Below are positions 22,612 through 32,210 of a DNA stretch of 64,000 nucleotides, piece by piece. Numbering within the stretch: the first letter of the stretch is position 1; each line of letters starts with the position of its first letter. Under the pieces are notes generated by a model. The model did no database searches. It saw only the letters and a list, made by a program, of their open reading frames with translations, and had not been told where the DNA came from. The position numbers and the translations under genes were made by a program. Source of the DNA: Tieghemostelium lacteum (Eukaryota; Evosea; Eumycetozoa; Dictyosteliales; Raperosteliaceae); contig LODT01000029.1 in assembly GCA_001606155.1 (NCBI GenBank), positions 682,001 to 746,000 of the forward strand, read 5' to 3'.

Positions 22612-25600
22612 TTATTGTATTTTAATGATTTTTTCAATGTCAGAATAGAGAATAGAGTTAGATCTTCTCAGATTTAGATTTTTAAGAATGAATTCAAATG
22701 GTTCATTGTTGAATTTAGAAGTGATAACCTTATTCCAAAGCTCTTCAGAGATTTCAATTGGTCTTTTATCTTTTTTCTTGATGAAACCATTTGAAGAGAA
22801 AATGTTGTTGAGATGTGGGTGTTTCTCTAAGAGAGTGCTGAGAGAATATTGGTCAATTTCTAAAACACCAAGAATGGAGTATATTTGTGAGATGTTATCT
22901 TTGTGGAAATATTTTGAACCATTCAAAAGAGTGATTTGATTGAATATTAAATGAACACACTTGATATCTTTGATTTTACTTGGTAGGGGTGTGTGAAGAC
23001 GTCTCAGAAGATCAATTTGTGTATTGGACATGATTGGAGAAACCTGATGAAGAGATGCAATTATATTCTGAGGTAGTTGTACCACTTTAGAATATAATTG
23101 TTCTCTTAGAATTGGTAACAAATAATTGGCTTCATAGGAACTGATGAATATCACAACAGGGTTATCTCTCCAGAGTACCAATATATAATTTGGAGTCTTT
23201 AGATATTGGTCAAGTGAGGCATTGTCCGATGTACCTTCTAAAGTTATAGTTTCAATGAAATTGTATGAACATCGAATAGAAGGATCCCAGCCAGATGCAG
23301 TGAGTCCAAACTGTTTACTGATAGAGGTGTTCTTGTACATTTCAGAGATATAGAAAATCTCAGAATTGTTAATAGATTCATTTGGTTTTGTGCACAGGGT
23401 CTTTAGATGTTCCAGTGTTGAATATTTGTTTTTTGCAGGTTCTCTAGCAGTTGGTAATTGGACGATATACTCTCTTTCTTGTTCAATTTCACATTCTCTT
23501 TCCTGCTCTTCATCAGCACCTATATTGGAATATGTATTAACCTTAGAAACAAATCTAGAAGAAACTTTCATAATATCTTGATGTAATTCTTCAAATTTAT
23601 CAATAAATTCCTGTTCAGCATTTTCCAATACTGATAAACATTTCATCTTGGATTTTACAGAATTAGAGTATATGATTTTTCTCAATTCTGTCAATGAGTA
23701 GTTGGCTCCATACATTTCCTCTAAATTCACTTTTTCAGGGGAACTAGATAATTGTCTTAAGTTCTCGGGCTGAGATTGGAATAATTTAGTTGCTAAATGA
23801 GTTTGGGAATACATTATACCTTGTGTGGCCCACGATTGGAATGCATTGATATTAGATTGAATAGTATTCTTTGTTACAAATTGTAAGATCATTTGAGGAG
23901 TGATGGAGTTTAGGTTTGGAGTCTGATTGAATTGACTGAAATTCAATTGATCGGAGACAAGGAAACTGATGGTTTGACCATTTCCAAACTTTCTTAATCT
24001 GAGGATACCATGTAAAAGTTTCTCTTTGGTAAGATTGAGACCAACAGTAACACATGCATGTGTGTCAATTGGGAATTTGATATCAACACCTCTGGTATGG
24101 TAATCATCAAGATAGGTTACTACTCTTTTGAGGTTATTGACAAATGGTGAGAGATGGAATGGGTATTTTCGACCAGATCTATCAATGGCTGTCAAAAGAT
24201 TGTTTTCAAAGAATAGTGCTCCATCAACGTATGATGGATCTGAGAAACCTAACCAGAGTCTTGCAACTTCATCATTTGATTTACCAATCATAAGTGCACC
24301 AGTATCAATGAGAACTTTGGCCTTCTTACCATTATTCTCATTAGAAATCAATTTCTGCATAATGGTATTCTTGTTTACAACTTCAACTGGTTTTGGTAAT
24401 TGTTGAGATAAGACATAATTAATGGCTTCGAAATTAGTGTATTTTAGTTCTTCCATATCTTGTTGTTTGATGTTTAGTGGTAATAGACATCTGGTATCAT
24501 TGGTTCCACTGAATCCAATGGTGGTGAGATTTTCTTTTTCAGAAGAAATATCCCATGCATTGGCCAATAGTTTCTCTGGGAAACATTTGGTTTCATAAGG
24601 TAGAACCAATGATGACAAGTAGTAATTGATCACCAAGATATTGAATTTGAATATCTTATAGAGCTTGTTTAACTGTTCAGTATTTGATAATACAATGGAA
24701 TCAGATGATTTGTATTCAGATGGAACATTGATTTCTTCTTTTATCCAGTCTCCATAGATTTTGTTTGCTTGTTGTTTTTCTTTTTTGATGAGATATTCAA
24801 GAGTGTCAACAAATTGTTTGTGAGTCAAACCTTGGTTGTAGTATGCCAAGTGAGTGAGAACCAATGCAACATCAGGATGACCATACTCAGCTCTTTCAGA
24901 AGGTGTATCTTTGGCACGATAAGGAACTGCCAATTTGGTTCTATCATTATGAGTCAATCCATAATCTTTGGTTGGTATCTTTTCAAGACAATGCAACAGG
25001 ACTCCATAAACAAACATACCTCTATAAATTAATGCTAATGTTTTGAACATATTATCATTAAATCCATTGAGTTTATCAATAACCTGTCCGTTGAGAATTT
25101 CTCTTTTGGACATTTCAGATAGGATATTTTTCTTGTCAGGATCCAATTGTTTAACTTTAATCACATATTCTAAAAACTGATCTAGAAGAAGTCTACCTTT
25201 ATCTGAATTGAGGATTGTGATTGAAGGGAACCCTGAATTTAATTCCTTATTGGATATTACAATTTGATTGATTCCAATTGCTTTATCATCAGAAATATAT
25301 CGTTTGAGTTGGATGAGAATTTCTTGAATGATTTTCCAACGTTGATTATCTCCATCAAGTGGAATTTTACCTCCAATTGGATAGACTAATTGATATTTAT
25401 GTGATAGTAGTTCATCACATTCATCGAGAATATCATAAATATTATCATTATACCAATTGATAATGTCGATCATATACTTGGATTCATCTTCAAATTTCAA
25501 TTTCCATTTTAGTTGGAATGATAAGGTGTGTTCTGGTGTCGATAGAATGATACCATTGTTATTTTTACACTCATTTAACTGATTCAACATTGTAGAGACT

Positions 25601-28600
25601 TGGTTTCTATCTAGAAAGTTTCTGTCTCTCTGGTATGGAAACATATAGAGTTTTCTATTGAGAATACCTCCCATACGTCTGATAATATCATCTCTTGATG
25701 TTTCCAAAAGTGATGGAAGAACATTAACTCTGACAGCTTTGTTCTTTCTGGAGAGTGCCAAACACATCAAAGGAAGAATTACAGATGTTTTACCTTCACC
25801 CATTTGAAGTTGAGTGCAGATATTCTCTTTGGAGTTCATAAGATCAATTGCAATCTTTGATTGAATATCTCTGATCATTATACCTTGTTCCAATTCAAAC
25901 ATTAACCATTCAGGATATTGACTTGGTTTCCAATTTCTGTTCAATCTTGATGTTTCTAATTCTCGAATAGCATCATCTTTAGAACCAGATTGACAACGTA
26001 GTACTTTGTTCATATAGGTTCTCAATAGAATGTAAGAACCAATACACTTGAATAATGGAGATTCAATATCACCTTTACCAATTGATTCCAAATAGTATTT
26101 AAAAATACTGGTTTTGGTTGAATGATTTTCCAAACCACAAAATCTGAATGTTTTTGAGAGAATATCATCACTTTGGAAAGCTGTAATTATTAAATCCCAA
26201 ACTTCAACAGATCTTTCATTAGCAATACGATATACCTTTTCTAAATTGGTGTTATATTTTGTACTAAGATCACTCTTTGGTTGCTCAGATAGTTTCTTTT
26301 TAAGAGATTCTAAACTTTGTTCTAGATCCTCATGAATATGAGTTGACATTTGATCTCCTGCTTTTATAGAATGTAGGAATCCTTGGCAATTAGGTGATAA
26401 TGTTGAAGGTTTCAATTTAACCAAACATTCACTTAATAGATTTTCAATTTCCTCGTCCATTCCACTATCAAACAAATTCAAGAAATAAAGTGAATAATTT
26501 GAAAGAGTTTGAATTTTGACCAATGGTTTCAACAGTGGTTTAGGTGTGTTACTAAGTTGAGGTGAAGGTAAAAATAGATGTTTCAGTACTGATTCAAGAA
26601 CAGGTTGGTTTGCAAGTGTCTTTTTCTTCTCTTGACTCAAAATGGCATCAATAGAGTTAATACTTTCTAAGAGTGGTGTGTTATTCATCCATTTAGTTAC
26701 CAACTTTTGCAACTGGATAGAGAATTGTGGATAGTTTGGGAATGATTGAAGTTTAATTGGAACCTGTCCAATATCTTTTTTCTTCTCCCAATATCCATTG
26801 TCTGCACTAAAGTTGGTCTGGAAGAATAGCGAACTCTGTTGAGAATTTTCAAATTTGATGTGATTGATTATCAGATTTTTAATTTCCTGAGCATCAAATG
26901 CAATTAAAGGTGCTGATAAACCGTGTACGGCTGGTGTCTGAATAGGTGATATTTTTCTATGAGCAACACAAGCCAGAGAATCAAAGTAACCATCTGGAAT
27001 TGTAAAATGTTTGTTACTGGGGTTTTTTGATATTGAATTCCAATTCCATTGTAGATAAGTGAACAGGTATTTTAGAGAATTCATACTGTATTTGTTGATA
27101 GATGTCATATATGCAAGATTATAGAGAGTCAGATAATAGTCAATTGGTGTTACTGTAAAATCAATACAGTTAATTTTATCAATATTATCTTGTTTTCCTC
27201 TAATTTTTCTGACCTTTTTGTTCGAACCTAACAATATAAAATGTACTAAACTATTAGGTAAATTGGTAGGTAGATGACTCATAAGTTTAATGGAGAGACG
27301 TTTGGTATCTATTGGCTTGGTTCTGTCAAATTCAACTTTGAATTTGGGTTCGTTGTTATTACTTGTCAATATAGAATCATTAATTCGAGTTAGATGAGAT
27401 TGATTCTTAATGGATAGACTATAGTAATTTTCCATCAATTTGTGATTGATTTCAATATCACCTGAGGGTTTTTTTTTAGACTTTGGTGGACCAAAGTGAA
27501 GGAATTTCAATTGTTTGTTATTATTAATGATATGTTTGGTCAACAGGTAAAAGGATTCATAGGCAATCGATGGATGGAGTAATTCATTCCATTCAACATT
27601 TTGGAATTGGTGATAGCATGTTCTCTTGGGTGACAATGAAGCAATATATCGAAGAATTGTTTTACATTCTTTAGATAATGGGATATTAGATTGGTAGTGA
27701 TTCAAGGCTTGAATTGATGATTCTACACCAGTTAGACCTGTGAATGGGTCTGGAAGTGTTGATGATGTTGCTGCATGTAAATAGGATAAGAATATTTGGG
27801 GGAGGATATCATTACTTCGAAGAAGAGAGAACTCATTGTCAACATCATAACAGAATATTGCTGGATTTTGATGTTGTGCCTGAAAAGTGGATATTGTAAT
27901 GTGGTGGTGTGCAAGTAAGTTTCCGTTGATATGCTGGTTGTTGATTTTCACAATTGTACTATTAGGAATAATTACTTTTTTCTTGGTCTCAGAGTCATCA
28001 ATAAGAACTAGAATGGATTGGAAACCAATTAGAGTACCTAGGTATTGGTCTGGTGAAACATTGTATCCTGGATATTGGCTAGATCTAATCTTACCATCAG
28101 ATAGAGTAAAGTCTAAATTATAACAAGAGAGTTTCACATTGATTTGATTTGTTTTTATATTCTGAAAAACTTCTAGATTGCTTTCAGAAGATTCAATTGG
28201 TTTAAATACAGCATGAATGTTTTCGAAATCTGAAGATTTGAGGTTCATAAGATAGAAATCGTTTTCAGATTCCAATAATTTTTCCTTCAGTCTATAGGTG
28301 TATTTAATTGGGTCGTGGAAAGACTTAAAGTTCTTGGATCTAAATTCAATTGTAAAATTCTTTGGATCGTACCAATGGCTGTACTCATTCACCAAAGTGT
28401 TACAAATGAGTGATTTGAAGTTACTACTTGGTACCAGGTAACGAACTTCATTGTTCCAAAGTGCCTTTATACCATACGAATTTTTACCAACACTGAAGAA
28501 CTCGTAGTGGCAATTATAGTATTTCTCAACAGTTTTCCATTTACGTTTATCAACAATACATACTTGTAAAATTGTCAATCCAAATAAACTATTATATAGA

Positions 28601-31600
28601 GATGAATTTTCAATTTCTGATGGTAATCTTGAAATTGGGTTGAAATTAATTAAAAATTCACCATTTTGTAGATTGATTGTGATATTGTATTTTTCATTAG
28701 CCACTTTATCCGTAACGATATAGGTGATGCAATGTGAATTATTTGAGACCAATTTATAAATACAATCAGATCCTCTATTCCAATATTCTGAAATGAAATT
28801 GGGTAAAATCGTGAGATTACCTTGTAATGTTCTGACCACTGTTGTATACTGTTTCAGTGATATTCTTTGTACTTCTGATATTAATTGTTGGAAAACTATT
28901 GAATTATCTTGAATTGAAATCTTTCCATTCACAATCATGGTATTGGCTTTCAAATAGACAATTGATCTAATATAATCTATAGTTTCAGTTGGTGCATCTT
29001 GCATATCAACATTAAAAGTCAACAATGAACATATACAAGCATACACCATATTGGTCTTTAATTTCTGTGATTCTAGAGAATTGGAATTTTGAATTAACTT
29101 CTGTAATGTTGACATCCAATTTTGAGAAATCTCTCTACATTTAATTAGACATTGCATAATATCTTTCTTTTTGTTAATGGAAGGTAATTTATCAGTATTC
29201 AAAAAAACCAATAGAATTTTAATGAATGTCAACATGGAGTACTTGGATTCCCAATTACCTTTGATATTATCAAGGTTTTTTCTAATGGAATCAACTAAAA
29301 GAGGTGTGATAAAAGGATCTCTAGTATCCAATTTCCAAGGTCTATCATTATTATTATTATTATCAGGATTAGGACCAACTTGATAAATTATTTGCATAAT
29401 TAAAAGATAAGTTTCAACTTGATTGAAATCTAATCTTTGACCATCAAGAGCTCTGATGATATTTCTAATCTGAAGATTAGAACCACATCTCATTATACCA
29501 AAATCACAGTATTGGTCTGGTGTCATTATTGATATTGGACAATTATTCTGAGATGCAATAACTTGGTTTTCAGTGATATCACTGCTATTGAGAATCCATT
29601 GTAATGGGTGTTCTTTCTTGGTGTCGTTACTAGAAACAGCTCTAGGAATGGTATATACAATGCTATTCAGATTCCAAGCCTCAATTTTTGGAATTTCAAA
29701 ACTCTTTTTTGGGTCTTCACCAATATAGAAACCACTAGTTCTCTTATCAGTAGGCTTGATAAAAGCATCTAGAGTTGATGTAAAAACTTTACATTTTTTA
29801 AATCTTGTGGCTATAAATGCTTTTGTAAGACTACCAAGATAGACAATTCTATTGTCTTTGGTTTTTCTTTTTTCAGGGCGAACCCAAAATTCACCTGGTA
29901 CTTCAATGGGTTTAGGTTCAGTAAAGAGGTCTATCAATACAGCATAGGCATTGGTAACTACAATAAATTCACTTGGAATGTATTTTTCATACATAATAAC
30001 TTGTTTACCTACTTCATCACGAGGTAGATAATCTTCATGAATTACCATCCTTTTCTTTTGTTCTTTAGTTATTAATTTCATTTGTTGATCTTGTTCTTTG
30101 GGATCTTGGGATTGTTTGATTGCCAATTGGAATTTAGCTATATTGTCTCTTATGACTTGAGACTCATGTTCGAATTCACGTTGTTTATTCGTTCGATTGA
30201 GAACTTGTTGATCCATGAAATTATTCAATTGGGTTTGGTAATGGTGTAACGACCAGTTATAAGCAAAACCTGTTTTACTGGTAGAGAACAAATCTTCATT
30301 ATTCTTAATAGCATCATCAAATCTATTTTTAAAGTAGAACTCAATTTCATTCAATAAATGATATTCGTGGTGGTGATCCAGTAATAGTCTGTCAAAGACA
30401 CCAATGTTCATATACGGTGGATGTTTATAATAGATCTCTGAAGATACTCCATTAAAATTCAAACGAGGTATATGATCAATGATAGCCACTATAGCTACAC
30501 ATGTCAAGATCATTTTACTTCTGAGTTTAGGATCATTCTTATATGCATCCAATGCATATTCTTTATACAATTGCAAAATCTCCAATAATTGACGACCATA
30601 ATTAAAATTCTTCATTAATTCAATTCTTTTATTCCATAAAACGGTAGATACTACATTTTCAACAGTATGTAATATCAAATCGATATCATACTTAAGGTTT
30701 TCAATTCTATTCGGAAGAAGTTGTTTGAGCTGAGGAATCACCTCCTTTTCGTTGTAAACATTGAGTAAAGGTTCCAACTTTGTCACAGTTATTGTTTGTT
30801 TCGATTGCTCACCTACCACATCATCTTTTGTAATTTCATTCATGTTCTGTAAAAAACCGTCAAAACCTTGAAAAATGGATGCAAGATTTTCTTTTACACT
30901 GAATATTTTTTTGATTGTATTAGATATTAAACCCCTGTTAGCCCATTCAGTAGAGCTCTCTTTCCACTTTTGTTCATTACTCTTAGTTAATTTATCAATA
31001 ACCATATAAATATTTTTCATTACCCAATCCATATATCCAATGAATTCTGGGTGGTTAATGAGAGATGAATTTTCTTTTAAACTTTCTAGTTTCCTTATTC
31101 TACTGGCTAATTTCAATTGAAGTTCATGAATATCATTAATTTGAAGATTATTGTTGTTTAACACAATTTTGGTGAGAAAATCTGTGATTATCAGCTTATA
31201 CAGAGTAGTGCTGTGGCCAGGTACAGGATCTAGTTTGGCAAGCAAGAAATGTATTGAAGCCTTTAGCCCAACCCATAGTGGTGACCTACGCCATATCTGT
31301 TTATTTGGTACCATAAATCCTTGAGTAGATACTGATTTAAAGAATACTGGTGAAGTTCTATCAAAATCTAAAGCATCAGTTGGTAGTAACCATTCAGTGA
31401 TTGCAGTAGTAAATGGTGAATATCTGTCATCAGATGTTTCCACATTACCTTTCTTCACTTTAGTTTGACAGATATCTAAAGTAGTTTCCAAGTTTTTCAA
31501 AAACAATAGATTTTCAATAAAACCATTATCTTGGATAACAGTTAGTGGAAACTTATAACTATGTAATGGTGTTATCATATTATACTTCAAATCAGTTACT

Positions 31601-31935
31601 TGGAGCTTTGGGTCAGTTGGGTATATTTGAATGACACTAACCAGCACATAATCAGGATTGACATCACTATGAAATACCAACATACAATTTGATTGTCTAA
31701 TGTGTATAATAATTGGTGAATTAAATCCTAAACTAAAGAGATCTTTCATTTCCTTTACAGTTTTTAATTTATCAGGATTCATATATTCAAAAGCTTTAAG
31801 AAGTTTCTCAGCTATATTAAAATCAAATCCACTAGATTCTGCTAAATATTTAAAATAGCTTTTAATCTTTGCCAATATTCTCGTTTCAACATCATTATCA
31901 ATCTGTTCCCAAGACTGAGGTAACCCTCTAGTCAT
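22612..31935 (-). CDS. DUF6606/DUF3638/DUF3645 giant motor protein, copy 3, intact
   Basis: One open frame of 3,107 residues from ATG (MTRGLPQSWEQ) to TAA, with the same domain order as copy 2: DUF6606-like start, P-loop QMGEGKTS, DECDEL, the DUF3645 block VPYRAKDTPSERAEYGHPD, YLDDYHTRGVDIKFP and the EEQERECEIEQERE stretch. It agrees with copy 2 at many places where copy 1 differs (for example IDDSETKKK and FHFGPPKSKKKPSGD). It agrees with copy 1 elsewhere (YDPKNFTIEF, SENDFYLMN), so the copies are mosaics. It lacks most of the poly-asparagine run of copies 1 and 2, and carries a private insertion (REQLYSKVVQLPQNIIASLHQ) in the C-terminal part. It is the copy next to the FG-GAP gene and probably sits in the ancestral position on that side. 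Confidence 0.9.
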   Translation of the reverse strand: MTRGLPQSWEQIDNDVETRILAKIKSYFKYLAESSGFDFNIAEKLLKAFEYMNPDKLKTVKEMKDLFSLGFNSPIIIHIRQSNCMLVFHSDVNPDYVLVSVIQIYPTDPKLQVTDLKYNMITPLHSYKFPLTVIQDNGFIENLLFLKNLETTLDICQTKVKKGNVETSDDRYSPFTTAITEWLLPTDALDFDRTSPVFFKSVSTQGFMVPNKQIWRRSPLWVGLKASIHFLLAKLDPVPGHSTTLYKLIITDFLTKIVLNNNNLQINDIHELQLKLASRIRKLESLKENSSLINHPEFIGYMDWVMKNIYMVIDKLTKSNEQKWKESSTEWANRGLISNTIKKIFSVKENLASIFQGFDGFLQNMNEITKDDVVGEQSKQTITVTKLEPLLNVYNEKEVIPQLKQLLPNRIENLKYDIDLILHTVENVVSTVLWNKRIELMKNFNYGRQLLEILQLYKEYALDAYKNDPKLRSKMILTCVAIVAIIDHIPRLNFNGVSSEIYYKHPPYMNIGVFDRLLLDHHHEYHLLNEIEFYFKNRFDDAIKNNEDLFSTSKTGFAYNWSLHHYQTQLNNFMDQQVLNRTNKQREFEHESQVIRDNIAKFQLAIKQSQDPKEQDQQMKLITKEQKKRMVIHEDYLPRDEVGKQVIMYEKYIPSEFIVVTNAYAVLIDLFTEPKPIEVPGEFWVRPEKRKTKDNRIVYLGSLTKAFIATRFKKCKVFTSTLDAFIKPTDKRTSGFYIGEDPKKSFEIPKIEAWNLNSIVYTIPRAVSSNDTKKEHPLQWILNSSDITENQVIASQNNCPISIMTPDQYCDFGIMRCGSNLQIRNIIRALDGQRLDFNQVETYLLIMQIIYQVGPNPDNNNNNDRPWKLDTRDPFITPLLVDSIRKNLDNIKGNWESKYSMLTFIKILLVFLNTDKLPSINKKKDIMQCLIKCREISQNWMSTLQKLIQNSNSLESQKLKTNMVYACICSLLTFNVDMQDAPTETIDYIRSIVYLKANTMIVNGKISIQDNSIVFQQLISEVQRISLKQYTTVVRTLQGNLTILPNFISEYWNRGSDCIYKLVSNNSHCITYIVTDKVANEKYNITINLQNGEFLINFNPISRLPSEIENSSLYNSLFGLTILQVCIVDKRKWKTVEKYYNCHYEFFSVGKNSYGIKALWNNEVRYLVPSSNFKSLICNTLVNEYSHWYDPKNFTIEFRSKNFKSFHDPIKYTYRLKEKLLESENDFYLMNLKSSDFENIHAVFKPIESSESNLEVFQNIKTNQINVKLSCYNLDFTLSDGKIRSSQYPGYNVSPDQYLGTLIGFQSILVLIDDSETKKKVIIPNSTIVKINNQHINGNLLAHHHITISTFQAQHQNPAIFCYDVDNEFSLLRSNDILPQIFLSYLHAATSSTLPDPFTGLTGVESSIQALNHYQSNIPLSKECKTILRYIASLSPKRTCYHQFQNVEWNELLHPSIAYESFYLLTKHIINNNKQLKFLHFGPPKSKKKPSGDIEINHKLMENYYSLSIKNQSHLTRINDSILTSNNNEPKFKVEFDRTKPIDTKRLSIKLMSHLPTNLPNSLVHFILLGSNKKVRKIRGKQDNIDKINCIDFTVTPIDYYLTLYNLAYMTSINKYSMNSLKYLFTYLQWNWNSISKNPSNKHFTIPDGYFDSLACVAHRKISPIQTPAVHGLSAPLIAFDAQEIKNLIINHIKFENSQQSSLFFQTNFSADNGYWEKKKDIGQVPIKLQSFPNYPQFSIQLQKLVTKWMNNTPLLESINSIDAILSQEKKKTLANQPVLESVLKHLFLPSPQLSNTPKPLLKPLVKIQTLSNYSLYFLNLFDSGMDEEIENLLSECLVKLKPSTLSPNCQGFLHSIKAGDQMSTHIHEDLEQSLESLKKKLSEQPKSDLSTKYNTNLEKVYRIANERSVEVWDLIITAFQSDDILSKTFRFCGLENHSTKTSIFKYYLESIGKGDIESPLFKCIGSYILLRTYMNKVLRCQSGSKDDAIRELETSRLNRNWKPSQYPEWLMFELEQGIMIRDIQSKIAIDLMNSKENICTQLQMGEGKTSVILPLMCLALSRKNKAVRVNVLPSLLETSRDDIIRRMGGILNRKLYMFPYQRDRNFLDRNQVSTMLNQLNECKNNNGIILSTPEHTLSFQLKWKLKFEDESKYMIDIINWYNDNIYDILDECDELLSHKYQLVYPIGGKIPLDGDNQRWKIIQEILIQLKRYISDDKAIGINQIVISNKELNSGFPSITILNSDKGRLLLDQFLEYVIKVKQLDPDKKNILSEMSKREILNGQVIDKLNGFNDNMFKTLALIYRGMFVYGVLLHCLEKIPTKDYGLTHNDRTKLAVPYRAKDTPSERAEYGHPDVALVLTHLAYYNQGLTHKQFVDTLEYLIKKEKQQANKIYGDWIKEEINVPSEYKSSDSIVLSNTEQLNKLYKIFKFNILVINYYLSSLVLPYETKCFPEKLLANAWDISSEKENLTTIGFSGTNDTRCLLPLNIKQQDMEELKYTNFEAINYVLSQQLPKPVEVVNKNTIMQKLISNENNGKKAKVLIDTGALMIGKSNDEVARLWLGFSDPSYVDGALFFENNLLTAIDRSGRKYPFHLSPFVNNLKRVVTYLDDYHTRGVDIKFPIDTHACVTVGLNLTKEKLLHGILRLRKFGNGQTISFLVSDQLNFSQFNQTPNLNSITPQMILQFVTKNTIQSNINAFQSWATQGIMYSQTHLATKLFQSQPENLRQLSSSPEKVNLEEMYGANYSLTELRKIIYSNSVKSKMKCLSVLENAEQEFIDKFEELHQDIMKVSSRFVSKVNTYSNIGADEEQERECEIEQEREYIVQLPTAREPAKNKYSTLEHLKTLCTKPNESINNSEIFYISEMYKNTSISKQFGLTASGWDPSIRCSYNFIETITLEGTSDNASLDQYLKTPNYILVLWRDNPVVIFISSYEANYLLPILREQLYSKVVQLPQNIIASLHQVSPIMSNTQIDLLRRLHTPLPSKIKDIKCVHLIFNQITLLNGSKYFHKDNISQIYSILGVLEIDQYSLSTLLEKHPHLNNIFSSNGFIKKKDKRPIEISEELWNKVITSKFNNEPFEFILKNLNLRRSNSILYSDIEKIIKIQ

Positions 31936-32210
31936 GAATAAATGTTGAAAAATCCTATTCTCCCTATATCCAATACATTAAAGAATTAATACTAACTACA
32001 GTATAATTAAAAATTATTTTTTATAAATCATACATGATAGATATCGGTTTTAACAGATATTGATACGATTTAGATGAAATAAAAAAAGTCTTAAAATTTT
32101 TTTTTTGATTGATTGGGGTGTTTAGATATTTTAGGAGATTTAAAGAGTGCTTTATAAAAATTTTATAAACTCGAAAAATGAGTGAGAATTGATTAAATTT
32201 ATTTTTTGTA

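Noticed and set aside
22323-22625. A 100-codon gene between copies 2 and 3
   Set aside because: It is a copied 3' part of the SET gene running into the flank of copy 3, without a gene start of its own.
2789-31935. Large repeated block as a mobile element
   Set aside because: No reverse transcriptase, integrase or transposase, no terminal repeats or target-site duplication; the joints are explained by the flanking host genes.
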